Source of the DNA: a bacterium BMS3Bbin13 | GTDB taxonomy: Bacteria > Pseudomonadota > Gammaproteobacteria > 21-64-14 | Length of the DNA: 64,000 nucleotides | Reading direction: 5' to 3' | Assembly (NCBI GenBank): GCA_002897735.1 | Contig: BDTW01000044.1 | Span: 29,874 to 93,873 of the forward strand | Shown here: piece by piece, positions 58,309-64,000 of the stretch | Numbering within the stretch: the first letter of the stretch is position 1 | Layout of the letters: every line of letters begins with the position of its first letter | Program-made: the position numbers and the translations under genes | Notes under the pieces: generated by a model | Databases searched by the model: none | The model's input: the letters and a program-made list of their open reading frames with translations, nothing else | What the model was told of the DNA's origin: nothing

Positions 58309-58974
58309 TCAGCGGCCGGATTTTGCGTCGGGACCGGCCGCGCCGTTTGGTGCCAGCCCGCTCAACAGATAATCCATAAGCAAGGAACTGTAACGCTCCG
58401 GATCGGCGGCGAAGGTCGCCGTCTTCATGTGAATCAGCACGCTGCGTGCGAGGAAGAAGAACACGTCCGCGCCGAGCAGCAGTGCGGCCACCACCGCCGG
58501 GTCGGCCTCGCGGCGCAATTCGCCGCGGTGCTGGCCTTCGCGGATCATCTGCACCAACCCGGCGAAGTCTTCGTCGAATACCTGTTCGGCCAATTCCGGT
58601 CCGCGGCGCGGTCCGTTCTCCACGACCTCGCGCAGGATGAGGCGCGAGACGTCTTCCTGTTCAAGCAGGTGCAGCAGGTGGGCGCGCGCCGCGTGCCGGA
58701 TGCGCTCCCCGAAGGTCCCGTCGCCCGCCATCCGCTCGCGCCATACCTGCGTGGACGCACCGCAGGCGCGTCGCAGTACCGCCAGATACAGACGGTCCTT
58801 GGTCTTGAAGTGATGGAAGACGTTGGCTTTGCTGATGCCCGCACGTGCGGCAATGGCGCTGACCGGGACCGCGTTGTAGCCGCGCTCGGCAAACAGCGCC
58901 TCGGCGGCGGCGAGGATCGACCGTGCGCCATTGGAACGCGGAGGCGGGGTGGGGTTGCGCTGCGGCGGATTCAT
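58309..58974 (-). CDS. TetR-family transcriptional regulator
   Basis: 221 residues. N-terminal helix-turn-helix at about 17-62 (ILAAAEALFAERGYNAVPVS then AIAARAGISKANVFHHFKTK), typical TetR. The C-terminal helical ligand domain ends in an Ala/Gly tail. Divergent from the ABC transporter genes, with a perfect palindromic operator between them, so it most likely represses both itself and the transporter until an effector binds. Confidence 0.92.
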   Translation of the reverse strand: MNPPQRNPTPPPRSNGARSILAAAEALFAERGYNAVPVSAIAARAGISKANVFHHFKTKDRLYLAVLRRACGASTQVWRERMAGDGTFGERIRHAARAHLLHLLEQEDVSRLILREVVENGPRRGPELAEQVFDEDFAGLVQMIREGQHRGELRREADPAVVAALLLGADVFFFLARSVLIHMKTATFAADPERYSSLLMDYLLSGLAPNGAAGPDAKSGR

Positions 58975-59003
58975 GGGTCCTCCAGCGGATACCCGTCCAA
59001 ACT

Positions 59004-59021
59004 ACTGACCGCTCGGTCAGT
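59004..59021. promoter_or_regulatory. Palindromic TetR-type operator
   Basis: ACTGACCG-CT-CGGTCAGT, a perfect 8-bp inverted repeat with a 2-bp spacer, 30 bp upstream of the TetR start codon and about 170 bp before the permease. The ACTGACCGNNCGGTCAGT form is a well-known TetR/AcrR-family site layout. TTTAGTGTACAAAC directly after it may be part of the transporter promoter. Confidence 0.82.
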
Positions 59022-59194
59022 TTAGTGTACAAACCCGCCTCTGGCAAGTGTGCTGTGCCCGCCCCGTGCCGCGGCACGGGAGTTCGGCTACCATTGCGCA
59101 CGGCCTGAAAACCGGCTGTGTCGGCCTCGGCCGCGGTCGCCCCCGCGCCGGCGGCGTGTTACCGACGGTCCCTTGCAAAATCAAAGGAAAACTC

Positions 59195-60949
59195 ATGCCG
59201 CATGTGCGCCTGGATGCCCCGGTACGCGCCGCACGTGCGCTGTTCGGTGCGCCGAACCGCTGGGATCTGGTGGCGATTCCGCTGGTGCTCGGGCTGCTGT
59301 TCGTCCTCTCCTGGGGGACGCGCCAGATGGCGGTCCCCTACCACCTGGGCGAGGCGCTGCCGCTCTCCCTGGATCCACGCCATCTCCCCTATTACGCGCT
59401 GCGCACCACCCTGCGCATGGTGGCGGCCATGGTGCTCTCGCTGCTGTTCACCTTCACTTATGCGACGTTCGCCGCCAAGAGCCGCCGTGCCGAGGCGCTT
59501 CTGATTCCGATCCTGGACGTGCTGCAGTCGGTACCGATCCTGGGGTTCCTGTCGATCACGGTGGTCGGTTTTATCCACCTGTTCCACGGCAGCCTGCTGG
59601 GACCCGAGGCGGCGGCGGTGTTCGCGATCTTCACCTCGCAGGCCTGGAACATGGCATTCAGTTTCTACCATTCCCTGAAGATGGTGCCCAAGGATCTGTC
59701 CCAGGCCGCGCACCTGTTCCGGCTCTCCTCGTGGCAGCGCTTCTGGAAGCTGGAAGTCCCGTTCGCGCTGCCCTCGCTGGTATGGAACGCCATGATGTCC
59801 GCCTCCGGCGGCTGGTTCTTCGTGGTCGCCTCGGAGGCCATCAGCGTCGCCGGGCATCACATCTTCCTCCCCGGTGTCGGCTCCTATATCGCCCTGGCGA
59901 TCGAGCATAAGGATCTGACCGCGATCGGCTACGCGATCGCGGCGATGTTCGTGGTGATCTTCCTCTACGATCAGTTGCTGTTCCGCCCGCTGGTGGCCTG
60001 GTCGGAGCGTTTTCGTTTCGAGGCGTTGGCGAGCGATACGCCCTCCGAGTCCTGGGTGCTGACCCTGCTGCGGCGTGCCGTGGTGATGCGCCGAGTGGCG
60101 CGGATCCCGGCCCTGATCCGGCGGCGTCTGGTCCCGGTGCTCCCGCGGCGTGCCGAATCGGCCCCGCTGGTATTGCTGCGCCACTTCATTCGCCGCGAGG
60201 AGCGATTGTTGACGCGGTTGTGGCGTTACGGACTGATCATCGCAGTCAGCGCCTTGAGCATCGGTTTCGCCCGGTACGTGACGGCGGCGGTGAGCTACCG
60301 GGAGATAGGGGATGTCTTCCTGTACGGGGCGGCGACGGCCGCGCGCGTCGTAGTGCTGGTCGCGCTGGCTTCGCTGATTTGGGTGCCGGTCGGGGTGTGG
60401 GTCGGTGAGCGCCCGCGCGTGGCCCGGGCGGTGCAGCCGCTGGCGCAGTTCCTCGCCGCATTCCCGGCGAACCTGCTGTTCCCGCTCGCGGTGATGGGCA
60501 TCGTGCACTACCATCTCAACGTGCAGATCTGGCTGAGCCCGCTGATGATCCTCGGCACGCAGTGGTACATACTGTTCAACGTCATCGCCGGGGCGTCGCT
60601 GCTGCCGGGGGACCTGCGCGAGATCGCGCGTAATCTCGGTCTCGGGCGCTGGCAGCGGTGGCGGCGACTGATCCTGCCGGCGATCTTCCCGTCTTTTGTG
60701 ACGGGTGGATTGACCGCCTTTGGCGGTGCGTGGAATGCGAGCGTGGTGGCGGAGGTGGTCAACTGGGGCAACACGCAGCTCACGGCCACGGGCCTTGGCG
60801 CCTACATTGCGCAGCAGACCGCCGCGGGGGATCATCCGCGTGTCGCGCTGGGGATCGTCGTGATGAGTCTCTACGTTCTTGTCTTCAACCGCTTCGTCTG
60901 GCGGCCTCTGCACCGCTACGCCGAAGAACGATTCAGTCTGGGCGGATAA
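59195..60949 (+). CDS. ABC transporter permease with two fused membrane domains
   Basis: 584-residue inner-membrane protein that is a tandem duplication of a BPD-type permease. The first half (about 20-270) has its coupling loop at LSQAAHLFRLSSWQRFWKLE, the second (about 340-584) at LREIARNLGLGRWQRWRRL. Each half has about six hydrophobic helices, with a basic cytoplasmic linker rich in Arg between them (about 280-345). NitT/TauT (nitrate, sulfonate, bicarbonate) style. ATG 59195 behind AAAGGA. One polypeptide thus replaces the usual homodimer. No periplasmic binding protein is encoded next to it. Confidence 0.88.
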   Translation: MPHVRLDAPVRAARALFGAPNRWDLVAIPLVLGLLFVLSWGTRQMAVPYHLGEALPLSLDPRHLPYYALRTTLRMVAAMVLSLLFTFTYATFAAKSRRAEALLIPILDVLQSVPILGFLSITVVGFIHLFHGSLLGPEAAAVFAIFTSQAWNMAFSFYHSLKMVPKDLSQAAHLFRLSSWQRFWKLEVPFALPSLVWNAMMSASGGWFFVVASEAISVAGHHIFLPGVGSYIALAIEHKDLTAIGYAIAAMFVVIFLYDQLLFRPLVAWSERFRFEALASDTPSESWVLTLLRRAVVMRRVARIPALIRRRLVPVLPRRAESAPLVLLRHFIRREERLLTRLWRYGLIIAVSALSIGFARYVTAAVSYREIGDVFLYGAATAARVVVLVALASLIWVPVGVWVGERPRVARAVQPLAQFLAAFPANLLFPLAVMGIVHYHLNVQIWLSPLMILGTQWYILFNVIAGASLLPGDLREIARNLGLGRWQRWRRLILPAIFPSFVTGGLTAFGGAWNASVVAEVVNWGNTQLTATGLGAYIAQQTAAGDHPRVALGIVVMSLYVLVFNRFVWRPLHRYAEERFSLGG

Positions 60950-60954
60950 TCACG

Positions 60955-62280
60955 ATGAACGAATCATCTCCCACACCCTTGTTGGATCTGCGCGGGGTCG
61001 GCCAGTCCTACCCGGCTGCCGAGTCGGGCGTCCGCGTGAAGATCCTGGAGGATATCAACCTCGCGGTGCATGAAGGGGAAATCGTCGCGATCCTCGGTCG
61101 CTCGGGGTGCGGCAAGTCGACCTTGCTGCGCATCATGTGCGGACTGATCGAACCGAGCGCGGGCACGGTTCTCTATCGCGGCACGCCGGTCACCGGGCCG
61201 GCGGCCGGGATCAGCATGGTGTTTCAGAGCTTCGCGCTGTTCCCGTGGCTTACCGTGCTGCAGAACGTGACCCTCGGCCTGGAGGCGCGGGGCGTGGAGG
61301 AAGGAGAACGCAACCGGCGCGCCGACGAAGTCATCGAGATGATCGGGTTGAGCGGCTACGAATCCGCGTACCCGAAGGAGTTGAGCGGCGGGATGCGTCA
61401 GCGCGTGGGCTTCGCCCGTGCGCTGGTGGTCGATCCCGATGTGCTGTTGATGGACGAGGCGTTCTCCGCCCTGGACGTGCCGACCGCGGAGTCGCTGCGC
61501 GCCGACCTGCTCGATCTGTGGAGCGAGCGTCTGATCCCCACCCAGGCCATCGTGATGGTCTCCCACAGCATCGAGGAGGCCCTGTTCCTTGCCGATCGCG
61601 TGTTGGTGTTCGACAGCAACCCGGGGCGCGTGAAAGACGAGGTGCGGGTCACGCTCAAGCACCCCCGGGACCGGGAGTCGGCCTCGTTTCGCGCGCTCGT
61701 GGAGCGGATCTACGGCATCATGACTACGGCCGCGGCGGGCTCCGCCGGCGGTGCCGTCCACGGAGGCCGCGTGGGCCTCGCCTATCGGCTGCCCGAGGTC
61801 AGCGTGGCGCAGGTGTCCGGTGTTCTGGAACAACTCGATCAATCCGGCGACCACGGCGGTGCGGAACTCTCGGAACTCGCCGAGGAGATGCATCTGGATC
61901 TGGACACGCTGTTCGCCATCGTCGAAGCCCTCGAACTGCTCGGTCTCGCGCATGTGGCCGAGCGCCGCATTCGCATGACGCGGGTCGGCAAGGTCTTCGT
62001 AGACGGTGATCAGCAGCAGCGCCGGCGCATCTTCGCCGAGCATCTGGTGCGCCGGGTGCCGCTCGTGGCGCACATCCTGCGGGTACTCGACGAGCGTCCC
62101 CAGCGCCGCGCACCCGAGGAGCGCTTTCTGCGCGAACTGGAGGACCGCCTCAGCGAACAGGAGTCCGAGCGTGTGCTCTCGGTGGTGATCCAGTGGGCGC
62201 GCTACGCCGAACTGCTGGATTACGATTACGACGCCGGCGTGCTGAGCATGGGGTCACCGGACGTACAGCAGGGCGCATGA
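60955..62280 (+). CDS. ABC transporter ATPase with C-terminal AAA-associated domain
   Basis: 441 residues. The N-terminal NitT/TauT-type ATPase (about 1-265) has Walker A LGRSGCGKST, Q-loop VFQSFALFPWLTV, signature LSGGMRQRVGFARAL, Walker B VLLMDEAFSALD and H-loop VSHSIEEA. After an Ala/Gly linker (about 265-275), residues about 285-425 form the AAA-associated C-terminal domain (PF09821-like). It starts VSVAQVSGVLEQLDQSGDHG and is probably a regulatory, winged-helix-like module. It starts five bases after the permease. Substrate unknown. Confidence 0.9.
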   Translation: MNESSPTPLLDLRGVGQSYPAAESGVRVKILEDINLAVHEGEIVAILGRSGCGKSTLLRIMCGLIEPSAGTVLYRGTPVTGPAAGISMVFQSFALFPWLTVLQNVTLGLEARGVEEGERNRRADEVIEMIGLSGYESAYPKELSGGMRQRVGFARALVVDPDVLLMDEAFSALDVPTAESLRADLLDLWSERLIPTQAIVMVSHSIEEALFLADRVLVFDSNPGRVKDEVRVTLKHPRDRESASFRALVERIYGIMTTAAAGSAGGAVHGGRVGLAYRLPEVSVAQVSGVLEQLDQSGDHGGAELSELAEEMHLDLDTLFAIVEALELLGLAHVAERRIRMTRVGKVFVDGDQQQRRRIFAEHLVRRVPLVAHILRVLDERPQRRAPEERFLRELEDRLSEQESERVLSVVIQWARYAELLDYDYDAGVLSMGSPDVQQGA

Positions 62281-62701
62281 GATTGCGGGATGGCGCTGAA
62301 AAGGAGGCGCCACAATTTTATAAGTGCTCTTTGTGGACACGTGATAAGTAGTTTCGAGACGCATGCGAGAGACCGGAGTTATCTTAGAGAGACTGCGTAG
62401 CGGGACTGCTAAGGGGCAGGGAAAAGGGGACGGAGGGAATAAACAATATTCCCTCCGTCCCCTTTTCTGTCCCTCACGTCGGGATTCATTATCGGCGTTG
62501 GCCTCCATTTCACTTGCTCCCCCACTTACCCCAACAGTCTCACCATGTCCTCTGCCCGCAACTAAAGAAAAACAACAGGAGAAAGATAATCCAAATTGCG
62601 ATGGATATCATGGTCAAGCTCCATTTCTGCTGTAAATTCGCTTCCGAAGGATCGGTGTCTTTCCTCGGTTAATGGTCGATGGCGACTGGAGTTACCCCAC
62701 T
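62281..62701. other. Intergenic transition to AT-rich island
   Basis: About 420 bp from the ATPase stop to the DUF3883 gene end. Apart from the palindrome at 62422-62466, no gene is recognised. GC content drops sharply after about 62300, marking the edge of imported DNA. Confidence 0.5.
62422..62466. repeat. 45-bp palindromic element, left copy
   Basis: Arms of 20 bp, AAAAGGGGACGGAGGGAATA and its complement, around loop AACAA. An identical element in the same orientation is at 63826-63870. The GGGGACGGAGGGAATA word resembles REP elements mobilised by IS200-like RAYT transposases. On either strand it could also fold as a terminator (stem followed by TTTT). Confidence 0.9.
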
Positions 62702-63712
62702 TCAGTGGACGGTTAAATATTTTGGGAGTGACCCCTTCCTTGTGCGTATCGTTATTGCTGCAGATTCCTTGATATCAATTTTTAATACCCCGTCGAGGCT
62801 ATCATTAACAATCCAGGCGTTCCTTTCTTTGCTAAATCGGCATACGAATAGTTTCGGGGACTCTAGCGCGTTAGTAACCACCGAAAGTCGATATCGGTCT
62901 GACTTTTCAGAGAATGCGTTGTATTCATTAGGCGTAAGCTCTACAGCGATGGAGTCTCCAGAAAGCCCTTTTACTTCGATTTGTAGTAATGTGCGGCCAG
63001 ATTTGGCCTCTAAATCCCACCCACGATTATCTTTTTCCACGGTTTTGACTTCGTACCCAAGATCCTCAAAATACTTGCGACATGAGGCGATTGCAGCCCA
63101 TTCGATTTGCACTTTGCGGTCTTGATCCTGTTTTCCCCTTCGCCCCTTAGCACTCGCCGGCTTAGTGCGTTTGCCGCGAACGAGTTTTAACGCATCGTTG
63201 ACAACCTCATTGATCAGTGAATTGTCCGAGTCCGCATACCAAACATTGGATTGCCCCATTCCGCCCCTGACTCTCCGGGGAATCTCAAGCGTACGCCTAT
63301 CAACAGGCAGCAGCGCACCTTGATTCGACCGCGTCCTAATCCAATAGCTCTCGACGCTGTTCCTCCGATGCAGCTTGGCATGCTTACTAATAGGCTGGGG
63401 ATCGAGAAAAACGGTAGCATTCTTATACCAACCGATTATCACTGTGCCACCAGTTGGGCGCGAAGCTGTCCAAAAAACCGTTACGCCGCTGATTTCTGTG
63501 TCTCCGCGTTTAGCCCCGATACGTTTAATATTGATCTGGCGTCCTCTTGGTTGAACATTTCCGTAGAGGAAGCCCCCGCTTGGAGCAAAATTGCATACCT
63601 CTACCCCATGCTGTTCTTCGACTACATAGGCACCCCCACCAGTGATTTGGTCGGTCTCACTTAAACCTTGATAACGCTCCATCCAGCCGATATTGCAGAA
63701 AATTATTTTCAT
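62702..63712 (-). CDS. DUF3883 nuclease-like protein, putative defence gene
   Basis: 336 residues. The C-terminal half (about 205-330) is a DUF3883 domain of the PD-(D/E)xK nuclease type: CRKYFEDLGYEVKTVEKDNR, then GWDLEA (catalytic Asp) and TLLQIEVKGLSGD (Glu-x-Lys). The N-terminal half (about 1-150) contains GVTVFWTASRPTGGTVIIGW, similar in style to reader domains attached to modification-dependent restriction enzymes; this is tentative. A basic linker (GKRTKPASAKGRRGKQDQ) separates the two. The ATG at 63712 follows AGGAGAG. Strongly AT-rich compared with the chromosome and flanked by identical palindromes, with an integrase tail beside it. It has no partner methylase or toxin gene in view. 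Confidence 0.8.
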   Translation of the reverse strand: MKIIFCNIGWMERYQGLSETDQITGGGAYVVEEQHGVEVCNFAPSGGFLYGNVQPRGRQINIKRIGAKRGDTEISGVTVFWTASRPTGGTVIIGWYKNATVFLDPQPISKHAKLHRRNSVESYWIRTRSNQGALLPVDRRTLEIPRRVRGGMGQSNVWYADSDNSLINEVVNDALKLVRGKRTKPASAKGRRGKQDQDRKVQIEWAAIASCRKYFEDLGYEVKTVEKDNRGWDLEAKSGRTLLQIEVKGLSGDSIAVELTPNEYNAFSEKSDRYRLSVVTNALESPKLFVCRFSKERNAWIVNDSLDGVLKIDIKESAAITIRTRKGSLPKYLTVH

Positions 63713-63755
63713 GTCTCTCTCCTGCTAACGCTATAGAACCCCGCGCGGGATCGCC

Positions 63756-63821
63756 TCACCCCAGCAGATCCACCTGATCCTCCGCCTGCAGGTGAGTATA
63801 CCGCTTGAGCATTTGCAGGAC
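63756..63821 (-). pseudogene. Phage-type integrase C-terminal remnant
   Basis: The minus strand reads VLQMLKRYTHLQAEDQVDLL, Gly, stop. MLKRYTHL with the catalytic Tyr is the classic end of tyrosine recombinases of the phage integrase family. Only these 21 codons remain; the palindrome at 63826-63870 begins five bases upstream and cuts the gene. Confidence 0.7.
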
Positions 63822-63825
63822 GGAG

Positions 63826-63870
63826 AAAAGGGGACGGAGGGAATAAACAATATTCCCTCCGTCCCCTTTT
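63826..63870. repeat. 45-bp palindromic element, right copy
   Basis: Identical to 62422-62466 including the AACAA loop, same orientation. It interrupts the integrase remnant. The last 130 bp of the window (63871-64000) show no recognisable gene. Confidence 0.9.
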
Positions 63871-64000
63871 CTTCTTTTCTTGGGGTCCGTGAGCAGCACA
63901 CACTACGACTACGGACGCATGGTGGGGTTCGTCAACAGAAAGCCCGAGCACGTCGGGCGGGGGGTGCGCCGTGGGTATTGTTGCGCGAGAGTCATACCCG

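Noticed and set aside
59159..60913. A 584-codon minus-strand frame under the fused permease
   Set aside because: Composition dominated by Arg/Gln/Asp/His with no hydrophobic or domain pattern; shadow of the real permease.

Overview
The window is a GC-rich piece of a gammaproteobacterial chromosome. Gene content and order point that way. The blocks dcd / mrp (apbC) / metG / rnfB / nth, purN-purM divergent from DUF2066-hda, and argD-argF with grxD, rnt, pyrC and argG are neighbourhoods I recall from Pseudomonas-like Gammaproteobacteria; this synteny is from memory, not from a search. The E1-alpha/E1-beta pyruvate dehydrogenase and the nitrate/sulfonate-type ABC transporter would fit a chemolithotrophic or Chromatiales/Acidiferrobacterales-like member, but I cannot fix the genus.

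Layout. 1-3.1 kb: the end of the high-affinity phosphate operon (pstC partial, pstA, pstB, phoU). 3.3-8.0 kb, minus strand: argD-argF-modA-modB-modC, so arginine synthesis genes run without a gap into a molybdate ABC transporter. 8.0-11.1 kb: an AT-richer accessory stretch with rubrerythrin, an MNT/HEPN (MntA/HepT) toxin-antitoxin pair bracketed by 157-bp direct repeats, and an IS66 transposase remnant. 11.2-23.2 kb, plus strand: the most distinctive region. It holds a TonB-dependent receptor, a Tat-exported phospholipase C, a second TonB-dependent receptor, exbB-exbD-tonB, and a 944-aa beta-propeller/alkaline-phosphatase-like fusion. It reads as a self-contained outer-membrane system for releasing and importing a phosphorylated substrate. 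23.4-25.4 kb: a decayed BON lipoprotein and an amidotransferase of the N-acetylglutaminylglutamine amide type without its usual partner. 25.9-30.8 kb: grxD, a small conserved hypothetical, a REC-GGDEF response regulator, RNase T, a TraB/GumN protein and pyrC. 31.1-35.9 kb: pyruvate dehydrogenase, with E2 and E3 fused in one polypeptide. 36.0-36.7 kb: 160-bp tandem repeats, then argG.

38.1-44.1 kb: nth, a transposase tail, an orphan rnfB, metG, mrp and dcd, followed by a 169-bp tandem array to 45.1 kb. 45.1-50.6 kb: DUF3108-purN-purM on the minus strand, and DUF2066, a CDP-alcohol phosphatidyltransferase and hda on the plus strand. 51.2-56.9 kb: a LysM protein, aspartase/fumarase-family lyase, TlpA-like thioredoxin, acylphosphatase, lytic transglycosylase, proS and tRNA-Arg(CCU). 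57.1-62.3 kb: a PDC-sensor protein, a TetR regulator with a perfect palindromic operator, and the ABC transporter it faces (a permease with two fused membrane domains, and an ATPase with an AAA-associated tail). 62.4-63.9 kb: an AT-rich DUF3883 nuclease-like gene lying between two identical 45-bp palindromes, next to the last codons of a phage-type integrase.

Short GC-rich palindromes built on GTAGGGCGGGC...GCCCGCC are scattered through most intergenic gaps. Two such gaps have been amplified into tandem arrays. Start sites were chosen by ribosome-binding sites, overlap with neighbours and family length. No similarity search could be run.
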